A stretch of 64,000 bases of DNA from contig NC_017094.1 in NCBI RefSeq assembly GCF_000284315.1, positions 1,271,486-1,335,485 on the forward strand. The letters are read 5' to 3'. How positions within the stretch are numbered: the first letter of the stretch is position 1; the number at the start of each line of letters is the position of its first letter. This document shows positions 8,803 through 18,106 of the stretch, piece after piece. The translations under genes and the position numbers were made by a program. The notes under the pieces were generated by a model, which did no database searches, was not told where the DNA came from, and saw nothing but the letters and a program-made list of their open reading frames with translations. The stretch is from Leptospirillum ferrooxidans C2-3 (GTDB lineage: Bacteria > Nitrospirota > Leptospirillia > Leptospirillales > Leptospirillaceae).

Positions 8803-9447
8803 ATGATGGACAAGGCAACGCTTGATGCCATGACGGCCTTTGGTTCCATCGGTGTCATGATCGCCACATTCATCCTTGCCATGTTCACAGCTTGGCTAGC
8901 GTTCACGACCAGCAAAATGGCCCGTTCGACAACGAAGCTGACCAGGCAAGAAAACCAGCAACACATCGACAATTTAAGGCCGATATGCGTCTTGGAACCA
9001 AATGGCTATCGGTTGGATAACCAATTCTTTTTAGTTAAAGACCCGAATTCGTCTCCATCGAACTCAATGGTGATAATGAATGGTTCCATTTATAATAAAG
9101 GATTGGGTCCTGCAACTCATATAAAAACTGTTCTCAGAGTTTTGGATAAGAACAAAGATTTTGAGCAGGCAATCTATAGTGGAGTGATTCAGGTCGGAGA
9201 AGAGTGGCCCAAGTTCACCATTGGTAATATGAAAAATGTCGTTCCCATACAGATAAAATTTGAGGACAAATATAATTATACTGATTTTTCAACCATTGAT
9301 ACCGGAGCTTGGGAAATTTTCTTCGAATACAAGGACATTTTCGGAAATGACTATCACACCAAATACACTAAGGCCGGAAAAAACTTTTTTGCAGGAAGTT
9401 TCAAGGGTTCTCGGCCCCCTTTGGAAAGGGAACCAGCTGAACTTTGA
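8803..9447 (+). CDS. Hypothetical protein with one N-terminal membrane anchor
   Basis: 214 residues. The segment at about 13-36 (GSIGVMIATFILAMFTAWLA) is hydrophobic, followed by a basic, Thr-rich stretch with coiled-coil character and a soluble domain of about 150 residues that has no motif I recognise. This single-anchor plus beta-rich domain layout is common in accessory islands. Function unknown. Confidence 0.6.
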   Translation: MMDKATLDAMTAFGSIGVMIATFILAMFTAWLAFTTSKMARSTTKLTRQENQQHIDNLRPICVLEPNGYRLDNQFFLVKDPNSSPSNSMVIMNGSIYNKGLGPATHIKTVLRVLDKNKDFEQAIYSGVIQVGEEWPKFTIGNMKNVVPIQIKFEDKYNYTDFSTIDTGAWEIFFEYKDIFGNDYHTKYTKAGKNFFAGSFKGSRPPLEREPAEL

Positions 9448-9603
9448 AAACCGGTTAAATGACCATGACATCTGTGTGGAGATCCCAAAATTTAGGTGTC
9501 CTAGAGATTGATAATGAAAATATGGGCTTGAGAAACCCTCAAAAACCAAAGCGAAGCTTGTCTTCCTCTTCACGTTGTCGTTCACGCTCTGACATCGACT
9601 CCA

Positions 9604-10008
9604 GTGACCTTACACCGTTTTGATCCCAGGAACGAAGTTTCGGCAAAGATGTTCTCTTCGCAACCACGCACGAAGGTTCTCAGCCATGCCAGGTTCCGAC
9701 TCGCTGGTCCGGACGAGAGGATTCTTTCCGGGAATATCGGCCGGTTCTGGTCTTCCGCCAGAGAAGATCTGGCCCGTCGTCTCGAAAAAGACGCCCCCCA
9801 TGTGTTCGAACGGATCAAAAAGGCTCTCTCGGTGTCCGATTGGGAAACGGCGGTAAAAGACATGGGGGCTGCCCTGGGAGACATTCCCCCATCGCCGTGG
9901 CCTGTCAGCGGGGTTCTTTTCTGGCTTCGGTCGGCCGAATCGTATTTCTCCTCCGGTTTCGAGAAAACATCCACGAAAGCCGCCCGGATCCGGGCCATGC
10001 TTGGCTAG
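9604..10008 (+). CDS. Hypothetical protein
   Basis: 134 residues, mostly helical and basic; no motif recognised. The same frame stays open after the TAG stop: three bases on, ATG 10012 begins an HTH peptide in phase. This could be one older protein split by an amber codon or two coupled genes. GC is higher than in the neighbouring hypothetical genes. Confidence 0.4.
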   Translation: MTLHRFDPRNEVSAKMFSSQPRTKVLSHARFRLAGPDERILSGNIGRFWSSAREDLARRLEKDAPHVFERIKKALSVSDWETAVKDMGAALGDIPPSPWPVSGVLFWLRSAESYFSSGFEKTSTKAARIRAMLG

Positions 10009-10011
10009 GGC

Positions 10012-10095
10012 ATGAAACAAAGCACCATAGCGAAATCGGTCGGGACCTCTCGTCAGCTGGTCAACAGTATCGCCAACGGGAAACGCGGAAAATAG
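10012..10095 (+). CDS. 27-residue helix-turn-helix peptide or remnant
   Basis: MKQSTIAKSVGTSRQLVNSI followed by ANGKRGK reads as the two helices of an Xre/LacI-type HTH. It is in frame with the preceding 134-residue ORF across a TAG, and it also ends at TAG (10093-10095), with the frame continuing a little further. Probably a remnant; a real 27-aa product cannot be excluded. Confidence 0.3.
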   Translation: MKQSTIAKSVGTSRQLVNSIANGKRGK

Positions 10096-10184
10096 GGGAA
10101 AAATCTGTTGCAGATTTTGTTGCAACAAAGAGGGTAAATTGGGGTAAATCCAGGTAGGGAAGAATATCGGAAGGGCTTGAAAAC

Positions 10185-10259
10185 TGGAGCCGGCGGTCGG
10201 GATTGAACCGACGGCCTGTCGATTACGAATCGACTGCACTACCACTGTGCTACGCCGGC
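10185..10259 (-). tRNA. tRNA-Thr (anticodon CGT)
   Basis: A cloverleaf can be drawn. The acceptor GCCGGCG/CGCCGGC, D arm GCAC...GTGC, anticodon stem GTCGA/TCGAC around loop TTCGTAA (anticodon CGT, codon ACG) and T arm GTCGG TTCGAAT CCGAC all pair. An encoded CCA lies at 10187-10185. Confidence 0.93.
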
Positions 10260-10272
10260 TGGGAATACAAAT

Positions 10273-10293
10273 GGCTGGAGAGATTCTCCAGCC
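10273..10293 (-). terminator. Hairpin terminator after the PEGA lipoprotein gene
   Basis: A perfect 9-bp stem, GGCTGGAGA/TCTCCAGCC with a 3-nt loop, followed on the minus strand by ATTTGTATT. It lies between the lipoprotein stop and tRNA-Thr. The T tract is weak, so efficiency is uncertain. Confidence 0.55.
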
Positions 10294-10333
10294 AATATAA
10301 AGTTTTTTGCCCTTAATGGCAATACGATTGATC

Positions 10334-11410
10334 CTAGAACTTTTTCTGGAGGTCTTCCTGCCAGGGAGTCATCGTTCCACCCAAAATTCCGATCTTGTCC
10401 CTGCTGGTATGGTACTGGTTCATTTTGACCTTCAGGAGATGGACTCCCGGATCAAGGTCAAGCATCATGGGTGTCACACCATAAAAGACATTATCGATAT
10501 AGACCTTCGCGCCTGAAGGGGTTGTTGTGACCACGAGCCTTCCCTTGCCTGCCGGGATGGGATTCTTCTGGAGATTATACTGATCTGCCGACAGGGTTTT
10601 TCCGGATACGGTTGCGGGATTGGCCGACGCTTCGACCTGGATCGATCCCGGAAAGACCTTGGCAAGATGTCCCACAGAGCGGTCCGCATATCCAAGAATG
10701 ACCTTCTGGAGATCCCGGTCAAGCCGTTCAGCCGCAACTTCAAGAGGTTTGGAATGCTGGCTCTTGGTCATTGAACGCTCATGAATCCTGGTTCCCCAAA
10801 TGGGATGGCCTGTCTGGGCATTGATAAAATACACATCGAGCTCGACCTGGTCTTTGGAGATCGCGGATCCTGTTCCTTCAATATAGCCGGTATGCGAGGA
10901 CTGGAACTGGTAATTCATGATTCGGCCGACAATAAAAACATCGACATTCGGAAATCGGGAGCGAAGGGTCTGGACCCATCCGTTCGTCTGGAAAGAAAAG
11001 TCCGCAGGTGGATGATGGATCAGTGTGGATTTCAGGCCAAGGTAGTTGAACTGATCAACGAATGCCTTGGTCACATGAAGGTCGACATCCGAATCTGTCC
11101 TGTAAGTATTCGTTCCCCAACCGATATATTGGCGGTCTCCGGTCATCAGTGTGCTGGCCCGGTCATCTTTGAAGAGAACGACACCGAAGCGGAGGGATGA
11201 AGCATATTGATGAGGTTTTGTCATGCCGGCGCTGGGACGGTATTCAAGCTTGACCGGTGCCTGTGCGCAGCCGATGGGAGTCCCGATCGCGATAATCATC
11301 AAGGCTCCAAACAGGAGTCGCATCAATCTTGTTTTGGAAAGAACTGGACCGTGTGTGGACATTTTGCTCCATTTCCTCTTGAAAAAATTGTGTTTTTCCA
11401 TGATCCCCAT
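10334..11410 (-). CDS. PEGA-domain lipoprotein
   Basis: 358 residues in the longest form. A signal segment with lipobox-like TPIGCAQ (Cys at about residue 49) suggests a lipoprotein, so the true start may be one of the internal Mets nearer the signal. The C-terminus, GRLVVTTTPSGAKVYIDN and YGVTPMMLDLDPGVH, is a PEGA domain, a beta-sandwich typical of surface-layer and cell-envelope proteins. The middle resembles a lipoprotein adhesin-like domain with DVFIVGRIMNYQFQ. Last gene before the terminator and tRNA. Confidence 0.7.
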   Translation of the reverse strand: MGIMEKHNFFKRKWSKMSTHGPVLSKTRLMRLLFGALMIIAIGTPIGCAQAPVKLEYRPSAGMTKPHQYASSLRFGVVLFKDDRASTLMTGDRQYIGWGTNTYRTDSDVDLHVTKAFVDQFNYLGLKSTLIHHPPADFSFQTNGWVQTLRSRFPNVDVFIVGRIMNYQFQSSHTGYIEGTGSAISKDQVELDVYFINAQTGHPIWGTRIHERSMTKSQHSKPLEVAAERLDRDLQKVILGYADRSVGHLAKVFPGSIQVEASANPATVSGKTLSADQYNLQKNPIPAGKGRLVVTTTPSGAKVYIDNVFYGVTPMMLDLDPGVHLLKVKMNQYHTSRDKIGILGGTMTPWQEDLQKKF

Positions 11411-11459
11411 CCTCTACCGGGGACCCAAACCCATTCTGCGCTGGTCGGTTCAGTGCTGA

Positions 11460-12575
11460 CTAATTTTGAATGACCACTTTTTTATGCTGGATCGATTTAT
11501 TGTCCGGTCCTGGAGGACCCAATGCATGTCCGTCAAGAGAAAGGAGGATCGCTCCGGCATCCTTTGTGGAAATCCAGAAGACCGTCTTCGATCGAAACAC
11601 TTTCGATTTCCCTTTGCTCAGGGCGTACCGTCTCGGCCGTCCATCCCCTTCCTTGATCGCGACATGAGTATCCCGTAATGCCGTAACCTTCAGTTTATGG
11701 AAGGAATCCGGCTGAACTTTCCCGTCTGATGAAGGAGGCTGAGGTGATGGAGTGGCAGCTGCCAGCGGGGTCGAAGGCTTTGATCCTTCTGTTATAGGCG
11801 CCGCTTGTGTCGTCTCCTTGAATGATGTTGGCGAAGCAGGCGGTTGAACAGGTGTTGGACTATTCTGTGTGCCTTGCCCCGACGGCTGAACTGGCGCCTG
11901 GGGAGTCGGAGTAGCCGCTGACGGGGGAGTCGTTGGCCCGACGGCTGGCTGGGAGGGCGCAGTGGTGGTCGCTGGAGGAATGACAGACTGGAGGGGGGTT
12001 GGTTTTTGAGCTGCTGGAGTTTTGGCTTTTTCTTCGGCATGGCGTTTGGCAGTCTTGTCCATCCAGACTTTCAGTGATCCCAGAGCGGCAACAAGGACAA
12101 CAAGGGCTGCCAAAAGCCAGAGAAGAAGTCTTGAGGAACCGGAGGAACCTCCAGTTCGATCTGAGGAAGAGGAATCCTGAAGGATCTGATTGACCTGCAA
12201 CACCGGATGAGGATGAAAGGTCTCCTCCGGAAAGGCGGTGATCAGTTCTTTGCTATAGTAATGAAGAAGAATCTCGGAGGGTAGTCCGAGCGCTTCGCAA
12301 TATCCCCGGATATGCCCCTTCGCATAAAGCATGCTCGGATAAATGGACCAGGTACCCTCTTCAATCGCCTCCGTCCAGCGGGGACCGATATGGGTGATCA
12401 GATCAATCTGGTCAAGCGTCAGATCTTTCGCCTGGCGTTTGGACTTCAGGAACTCCCCAATTGTAGAAGCCCCGAGGTTTCGGATTTCTCCTTCAATGCG
12501 CTCCCTCTCTTCCAAAAGAGGGTCCATCTCATTTTTCATTGGAGGTTCCTGAGATTTGGAATCTTCAGGGTTCAT
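11460..12575 (-). CDS. rodZ: RodZ-like cytoskeletal/cell-shape protein
   Basis: 371 residues in RodZ order: a cytoplasmic Xre-like HTH (GEFLKSKRQAKDLTLDQIDL to GYCEALGLP, about 40-105), one membrane segment (LLLWLLAALVVLVAALGSL, about 148-166), a long Pro/Thr/Ala-rich periplasmic linker and a C-terminal DUF4115-like domain (residues ~295-371). RodZ links MreB to the elongation machinery. AAAGGAG sits 6 bp before the chosen ATG. Confidence 0.8.
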   Translation of the reverse strand: MNPEDSKSQEPPMKNEMDPLLEERERIEGEIRNLGASTIGEFLKSKRQAKDLTLDQIDLITHIGPRWTEAIEEGTWSIYPSMLYAKGHIRGYCEALGLPSEILLHYYSKELITAFPEETFHPHPVLQVNQILQDSSSSDRTGGSSGSSRLLLWLLAALVVLVAALGSLKVWMDKTAKRHAEEKAKTPAAQKPTPLQSVIPPATTTAPSQPAVGPTTPPSAATPTPQAPVQPSGQGTQNSPTPVQPPASPTSFKETTQAAPITEGSKPSTPLAAATPSPQPPSSDGKVQPDSFHKLKVTALRDTHVAIKEGDGRPRRYALSKGKSKVFRSKTVFWISTKDAGAILLSLDGHALGPPGPDNKSIQHKKVVIQN

Positions 12576-12620
12576 CGAGGCTCCTTTAGCATATTGCTGA
12601 CAATGGAGAATTCATGTGAT

Positions 12621-13379
12621 CTATTGAAGCTTCTTGACGTAATGCATTGCCTTGACACCATCGACAGAATCCGGCTCAAGTCTGACGACTTCCTGAAAAG
12701 CGGCAAGAGCCTTCTCCCGATTTTCAAGTTTCAGGTAAATCTTTCCAATTTCAAAATACGGCTTTGGAAAGTTTGGGGCAAGGCGAATGACAAAAGAATA
12801 CTCCTTGAGTGCCTGGTTCAATTTTCCCCGGGAATAAAACAGAGCTCCCAGATAATAATGAGCCGGGGCATATGAATTATTTCTCAAGATCGCCTTCGAA
12901 AAGTGATCCCTTGCCGCATCGAGGTCATGCATGGCCATATAGGTCCGGCCAAGATTGGTCAGCGGACGTTCCGGTGTCCGGTAGAGGCTGTCGGACAATG
13001 CGAGGTTGAAATAATGCATCGCCCTTTGGTAGCTGTGCTGACGAAATTCGATCAGTCCCAGGTAGTTGTTCGCCGCAGCACGTTCCCGGACAAATTTCCT
13101 GGCATTTAAAAGCTCATTGGTCGCATCCTGAAAATCATGCATTTTATAGTAAACATGACCAAGTCCATAATGCACCCGGCCAAGATTGGGATCGAGGTGG
13201 TTTGCAAACTCGAAATCCCAGAAAGCACCCTGAATCTGGTTTTGATTGAGCTTTCTCAGCCCTGATTCATAGTGCTCCAGCGCCAGATGCCTGTTCCTCG
13301 GTGAAACCGAAGGGGAACAGGCATCAAGCATAATGGGCAAAAAAACCAGAAGAACCTTTGCCCATTGTCGATGAGTCAT
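12621..13379 (-). CDS. TPR lipoprotein, PilF/PilW-like
   Basis: 252 residues. The signal peptide ends in a lipobox MLDACSPS (Cys 21), followed by about five tetratricopeptide repeats (for example GRVHYGLGHVYYKMHDFQDA and PKPYFEIGKIYLKLENREKA). PilF-type pilotins assist PilQ secretin assembly, but TPR lipoproteins vary, so the pilotin role is an inference. The start overlaps the PfkB stop by four bases (ATGA). Confidence 0.7.
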   Translation of the reverse strand: MTHRQWAKVLLVFLPIMLDACSPSVSPRNRHLALEHYESGLRKLNQNQIQGAFWDFEFANHLDPNLGRVHYGLGHVYYKMHDFQDATNELLNARKFVRERAAANNYLGLIEFRQHSYQRAMHYFNLALSDSLYRTPERPLTNLGRTYMAMHDLDAARDHFSKAILRNNSYAPAHYYLGALFYSRGKLNQALKEYSFVIRLAPNFPKPYFEIGKIYLKLENREKALAAFQEVVRLEPDSVDGVKAMHYVKKLQ

Positions 13380-14320
13380 CCCCCAAGCATCCCCATAATC
13401 GGTGAAACGGGACGATAGTCAGTCTGTTCCGAGAATTCGGAAAGACGTTCCGCCAATGTCTGGGGAGAAAGGTTTTCCATTCCGCCCGAACTGAACTCAG
13501 AGACGCAAAAGGATGCCATGACAGATCCGACGACAATGCCCCTTCTGAGCGTCGCGTCGTCCTTGCCGCCCTCCGAAGCCATATATCCGAGGAATCCCCC
13601 GGCAAAGGAATCCCCTGCCCCGGTTGGATCTTTGAGCGATTCTAGGGGAAATGCCGGTGAAAGGAAGATTTTTCCCCGATTGAAAACCATCGCCCCATAT
13701 TCTCCCCGCTTGATGATCAGCGTTTGGGGACCCATGGCCGAAATGATTCGCGCGGCCGAGATGAGGTTGCTTTCTCCGGAGAGCATCCGGGCTTCCCCTT
13801 CGTTGATCGTCAGGATGTCGACCAGCTTGAGGACGTCCAGCAGTTTCTCCCGCTTGTTCTCGATCCAGAAGTTCATGGTGTCCAGCGCAATGATCGAAGG
13901 GCGGACAGAAAGGTCCAGAATGACCTTTTTCTGAATCTCCGGATCGATGTTGGCCAGAAACAACGTATGCACAGCTGGGTATATCTTCGAAATATCCGGC
14001 TTGAAACTCAACAGGCAGTTCAGATCGGTCTGAAGCGTTTTGGCCGAGCTGAGATCGAAGCCATATTCTCCGCTCCAGTGGAAAGAGGGCTCTTTAGAAA
14101 TCTCGATTCCCGCGACATCCATTCCACGGGATTTCATGGTCTCGAATCCCTTGGACGGATAGTCCGAACCAACGATTGCCATTACCCCCACACTTGTCCA
14201 GTACGAAGCTGAAATACCGGCAAAAAAGGCCGATCCACCCAAGGCATTGTGAACCTCTCCAAAAGGTGTCTTCACATCATCAAGCGCAACGGTTCCTACA
14301 ATTACCAAAGAAGGAGTCAT
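13376..14320 (-). CDS. PfkB-family sugar/nucleoside kinase
   Basis: 314 residues. The ribokinase-family signature DPTGAGDSFAGGFLGYMAS holds the catalytic Asp, and the N-terminal NALGGSAFFAGISAS matches the family's glycine motif. The start overlaps the mtnP stop (TAATG) and the gene is coupled to the TPR lipoprotein. Position after mtnP suggests a nucleoside or methylthioribose-related substrate, though classical MTR kinase is not of this family. Confidence 0.8.
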   Translation of the reverse strand: MTPSLVIVGTVALDDVKTPFGEVHNALGGSAFFAGISASYWTSVGVMAIVGSDYPSKGFETMKSRGMDVAGIEISKEPSFHWSGEYGFDLSSAKTLQTDLNCLLSFKPDISKIYPAVHTLFLANIDPEIQKKVILDLSVRPSIIALDTMNFWIENKREKLLDVLKLVDILTINEGEARMLSGESNLISAARIISAMGPQTLIIKRGEYGAMVFNRGKIFLSPAFPLESLKDPTGAGDSFAGGFLGYMASEGGKDDATLRRGIVVGSVMASFCVSEFSSGGMENLSPQTLAERLSEFSEQTDYRPVSPIMGMLGG

Positions 14321-15183
14321 TAAAGGATCCCCAGGAATTTGAGATTTTTACGTGTTTTTTCCGGTATGACGGAATGATCCGTTACGAGGGACGTTTTCAG
14401 TGCCGATGCACAGTTGCATGTTCTTTCCGGAAGTTTGCCGATCGCCTCAAGGAGGATGGCGTTTGCCTTTTCCACATTGTCATGCATGACGGCCAGAACA
14501 TCGGCGACGGTGACCATGTCATGATCCGGATGCCAGCAATCGTAGTCTGTCGCCAGTGCGAGAGTCGCATAACAGAGTCCTGCCTCCCTTGCCAGTCTGG
14601 CTTCCGTTGCGTTGGTCATCCCGATGACATCCGCATTCCAGCTGCGATAGAGCCGGGATTCGGCCTTGGTGGAAAAAGAGGGCCCCTCGATGCAAACATA
14701 GGTCCCGCCCTTATGGGAGGAATACCCAAGCTTTTGGGTCGCATCGAGAAAAGAACCCGCGACCTGGGGGCAGACCGGGTCACCAAAGCCGGTATGGCCG
14801 ACAGCGCCAGCGCCATAAAAAGTCATCTCGCGCTTTTTGGTCAAATCGATGAAGTCGTCCACCACCACCATCATGCCCGGCGGGATCTCCTCCTTTAGGG
14901 AACCGACCGCAGAAACAGAAAGCACCCGCTCAACACCGAGAGATTTCAGACCTGCGATATTGGCCCGGTAGTTGATCTCCGAGGGGAGATAGCGATGGCC
15001 CTTGCCATGTCTGGAGAGAAAGACCACAGGCGTCCCATTGACGCTCCCTGTCATATAGGGATCCGAGGGGAGCCCCCATGGCGTTTCGACGACGCGCAAC
15101 TCGTCCACGATGAGACCAGCCATCTGGTAAAGGCCGGACCCACCAATAATCCCGACCGGGGGAAGCTTTTTCGTCCGCACCAA
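14320..15183 (-). CDS. mtnP: S-methyl-5'-thioadenosine phosphorylase
   Basis: 287 residues, the usual family length. It splits methylthioadenosine (from polyamine synthesis) into adenine and methylthioribose-1-phosphate. Visible motifs: GIIGGSGLYQM at the start, SRHGKGHRYLPSEINYRANI (phosphate/nucleoside site), CIEGPSFSTKAESRLYR, DVIGMTNATEARLAREAGL and ATDYDCWH. The latter two, with TNATEA and DYDCW, favour MTAP over purine nucleoside phosphorylase. It is first of three overlapping genes. Confidence 0.9.
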   Translation of the reverse strand: MVRTKKLPPVGIIGGSGLYQMAGLIVDELRVVETPWGLPSDPYMTGSVNGTPVVFLSRHGKGHRYLPSEINYRANIAGLKSLGVERVLSVSAVGSLKEEIPPGMMVVVDDFIDLTKKREMTFYGAGAVGHTGFGDPVCPQVAGSFLDATQKLGYSSHKGGTYVCIEGPSFSTKAESRLYRSWNADVIGMTNATEARLAREAGLCYATLALATDYDCWHPDHDMVTVADVLAVMHDNVEKANAILLEAIGKLPERTCNCASALKTSLVTDHSVIPEKTRKNLKFLGIL

Positions 15184-15258
15184 ACATCCTCCTTCTGATT
15201 TCCGTCCGTGTTACAATCCTTGTCAAGTACAATAGCAAAAATCGACACAGAATCAAAA

Positions 15259-15272
15259 ATGATCTAGATCAA
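15259..15272 (-). promoter_or_regulatory. FNR/CRP-like palindrome upstream of mtnP
   Basis: On the minus strand TTGAT-CTAG-ATCAT, nine of ten half-site bases of the FNR-type consensus TTGAT-N4-ATCAA, about 75 bp upstream of the mtnP ATG and just after the miaA stop. Binding is inferred from the pattern only. Confidence 0.4.
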
Positions 15273-15285
15273 AAGAATTAAATTA

Positions 15286-16170
15286 TTATTTTTGGCCCGG
15301 GTTGAACATCGAATCAGCGGAAGGTGTCAGCCATTGGACATTCAAAAGATGGCGAAACCACGTTCTTTGCCGTTTCGCATATTGTCGGGTTTTGATCTCG
15401 ATGGTGGCAATCGCATCCTCAAGATCGACCCCATCCCTGACAACGCTCAGAATCTCCGGATACCCAAGGCTCTGGAATGCGGGCTCATGACCACCATATC
15501 CTTGAGAGAGAAGTTTCTCGACCTCAGAGACCCATCCTCTCCCGATCATTTGCCGGATTCTGTGAGAGATCCTCCCGGAAAGCTCTTCCGGAGTCCACAA
15601 AAGACCGACAACGGGACCGAATGGAACCGGATCCAGACTGTTTTCACGGAAAATGACCGATGGAGGTTTTCCCGTCAGTCTGTGAATCCAGAGGGCCCGC
15701 GTGATGCGCACCCTGTCATTTTGCATGATTTCTGATGCGCGGACCCGGTCGATACGTTTCAGTTCGTCAAACAGATCACCGGAAGGGATTGGGTCACACT
15801 GAGCATAAAACTCCCTTTTTTCATCCGGATCTTCAACAGGCAACTCGAGGAATCGTTCCATGACGGTCCTCAGGTAAAGACCAGTACCGCCTGCAAGGAC
15901 CGCTTTTTTGCCCCGTTTTTTAATCTCGTTCAGCGCCTGGAGGCAATCTCTCCGAAACATCCCCGCACTATAACATTCTTCGGGAGAAAGCACATCGATC
16001 AGATGATGCGTCACCCCTTCCTGTTCTTCCGGGGATGGCTTTCCGGTTCCGATATCCAGATGCTTATAGATCTGGCGGGAATCGGCAGAGATGATCTCGG
16101 CATTATTGTCCCTGGCCCAGGAAATGGCCCACCTTGTCTTTCCCGAGGCTGTTGGTCCAACAACAACCAT
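15286..16170 (-). CDS. miaA: tRNA dimethylallyltransferase
   Basis: 294 residues from ATG 16170 (a TTG at 16185 would overlap the mutL stop and is a possible alternative). It adds an isopentenyl group to A37 of tRNAs reading UNN codons. Motifs: P-loop VVVGPTASGKT, substrate region ISADSRQIYKHLDIGTGKP, AGGTGLYLRTVMERF and the C-terminal TRQYAKRQRTWFR. The mutL-miaA order is the classical one. Long in-frame codons upstream belong to the shadow of mutL. Confidence 0.92.
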   Translation of the reverse strand: MVVVGPTASGKTRWAISWARDNNAEIISADSRQIYKHLDIGTGKPSPEEQEGVTHHLIDVLSPEECYSAGMFRRDCLQALNEIKKRGKKAVLAGGTGLYLRTVMERFLELPVEDPDEKREFYAQCDPIPSGDLFDELKRIDRVRASEIMQNDRVRITRALWIHRLTGKPPSVIFRENSLDPVPFGPVVGLLWTPEELSGRISHRIRQMIGRGWVSEVEKLLSQGYGGHEPAFQSLGYPEILSVVRDGVDLEDAIATIEIKTRQYAKRQRTWFRHLLNVQWLTPSADSMFNPGQK

Positions 16171-16181
16171 ATCAAAACCGA

Positions 16182-18101
16182 TCAAGTCCGGTCGAACCAA
16201 CTTTCGATCGTTCCTTTTTCGAGTGAGAGGATGGTGGGGCGGCCATGGGGGCAACTGAAGGGATGATCCGTCTCCAGGAGCGTTTGCACCAGACGTTCGG
16301 CATCGGGCTTTTCCAAAAGCTGCTGGGCCCTGATACTGGTATGGCAGGAGAGGGTCATCAGCGTCTCGTCGAGCCGGTCCGAGCGGAGAAGCGAACATTC
16401 GAAACCGTTCGAGGCTTCGGAAAGTTCCTCCAGAAGATGCTGGGGATCCTCCCCTTCGAGTATGGCAGGGATTGAGTCCACCCTAAGAGATTCTGGACCG
16501 ATCGGCTCGACCGAAAACCCGATGGCCTTTAGTTCATCGAGTCGGGAGTCGAGTCGGCTGATCGCCATGGAGGAGAGACGGACGATCATGGGAAAGAGGT
16601 ACGGCTGGGTCCGGATTTCCCCCTCCGAAAACATTTTTTTCAGGGCGTCATACCTCACACGCTCATGAGCCGTATGCTGGTCGACCAATGCGAGGGTGTC
16701 ATTGATGGTGACCACCAGGAACGTTTTGTACGCCTGGGCCAGAAAGGAGACCTTCGCGGGTGAGTCTGAGCGAAAGTCCAGAGAGACCGGTTTGATCATT
16801 CCGGGTGACGGGAGGGATTTCAGTTTCTCCGAAAGACCTGAAAAATTCCCCGAAGAGCCGCGATAGGAAAAACTTCCCCTGTCAGGTGACCACCCGGCGT
16901 TTTTGACGGGACTTGGATGGGAGACGGACCTGCCATCGTTTTTTTCAGATGGTGTTCCTGAAAATGTCCCCAGAAATGCGGGTGAGCCCTCATCTGTTTT
17001 TGGACGGGAAGGATTTACCTCATACTCTTTCGGGAGTAGCTGTTCTTTTGCCAATGAGGTTCCGGAATCCTCCAAAGGATCAGGTGGTGTGCCTCTCCCG
17101 GGAGAGGCTCCGGAAAATGCCTCTATTCCCTCCGTAACGGCGCGGCGGACAAGCGCAAAAATCCGGTCCGGCTCCTGGAAGCGGACCTCTTTTTTGGTCG
17201 GGTGGACGTTGACATCCACTTTTTTGGGATCAAGTGCCAGAAAGATCCAGACTCCCAGATGAACATCCCTTTGGATCAGTCCATGGCCGGCCGATGTGAC
17301 CGCCTGATAAAAAGCCGGATGGCGCACCCATCGCCTGTTCAGGAAAAGATGTTGGTTCTGTCGGTCCTTGCGAATTCTTGATGGAGTGAGGACAAAGGCG
17401 TTGACAGAGAGCTCCCCTCCTTCGATCAAAATCTCAGAAAGCTCGTTCCGGTCAAACTCCGGATACACATCCACAAGTCGGCCTGCCAGGGAATTTCTGG
17501 CGGGAAGCGAAAGCACTTGACGCTCTGGTGTCGCAAGGGAAAAAGTCACTTCCGGATGGGCGAGTGCGATCTGGAGTACGGTTGACTGGATATGGGAAAA
17601 CTCGGTCGATGGGGACTTCAGGAATTTCTGCCGCACAGGAACATTTTTGAACAGGTTCGAGATACGGATCGTTGTTCCCCTTGGTCCGTCCCAGTCTCGC
17701 ATGACGGGATCCGAGCCGGGAACGGATTCGTAGTGCGACCCGGCGGAATCCCCTTCCGGCTTTGTCGTCAGATCCAGACTGGAGACAGAGGCGATGGCCG
17801 CGAGAGCCTCCCCCCTGAATCCCATGGAAACCGTCTGGAAGAGATCTTCGTAAGAACGAATCTTGCTTGTCGCATGCCTGATGAAGGCTTTTGGCAAATC
17901 CTCAGGGAGAATGCCCGACCCATTGTCGGAGATCGATATCTCCCTGATTCCCCCTTCGGAAACGATAATGGAGACCTTTGTTGCTCCGGCATCCAGACTG
18001 TTTTCAAGAAGTTCCTTCACGATCGATGCCGGTCGCTCCACAACCTCTCCGGCGGCGATCTTGTTCACAACACTGATGGGAAGTTCCCTGATGATTCCCA
18101 A
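16182..18101 (-). CDS. mutL: DNA mismatch repair protein MutL
   Basis: 639 residues. The N-terminal GHKL ATPase shows VNKIAAGEVVERPASIVKEL, DNGSGI, RHATSKI and GFRGEALAAIASV. A low-complexity linker (~335-440) precedes the C-terminal domain. DQHTAHERVRYD resembles the DQHA(x)2E(x)4E endonuclease motif, though with final D for E, and SCHTSIRA plus SCPHGRPT match the other conserved blocks of nicking MutL proteins, so it is probably an endonucleolytic MutL. Starts 5 bp after cpoB ends. Confidence 0.93.
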   Translation of the reverse strand: MGIIRELPISVVNKIAAGEVVERPASIVKELLENSLDAGATKVSIIVSEGGIREISISDNGSGILPEDLPKAFIRHATSKIRSYEDLFQTVSMGFRGEALAAIASVSSLDLTTKPEGDSAGSHYESVPGSDPVMRDWDGPRGTTIRISNLFKNVPVRQKFLKSPSTEFSHIQSTVLQIALAHPEVTFSLATPERQVLSLPARNSLAGRLVDVYPEFDRNELSEILIEGGELSVNAFVLTPSRIRKDRQNQHLFLNRRWVRHPAFYQAVTSAGHGLIQRDVHLGVWIFLALDPKKVDVNVHPTKKEVRFQEPDRIFALVRRAVTEGIEAFSGASPGRGTPPDPLEDSGTSLAKEQLLPKEYEVNPSRPKTDEGSPAFLGTFSGTPSEKNDGRSVSHPSPVKNAGWSPDRGSFSYRGSSGNFSGLSEKLKSLPSPGMIKPVSLDFRSDSPAKVSFLAQAYKTFLVVTINDTLALVDQHTAHERVRYDALKKMFSEGEIRTQPYLFPMIVRLSSMAISRLDSRLDELKAIGFSVEPIGPESLRVDSIPAILEGEDPQHLLEELSEASNGFECSLLRSDRLDETLMTLSCHTSIRAQQLLEKPDAERLVQTLLETDHPFSCPHGRPTILSLEKGTIESWFDRT

Positions 18102-18106
18102 AGGAT

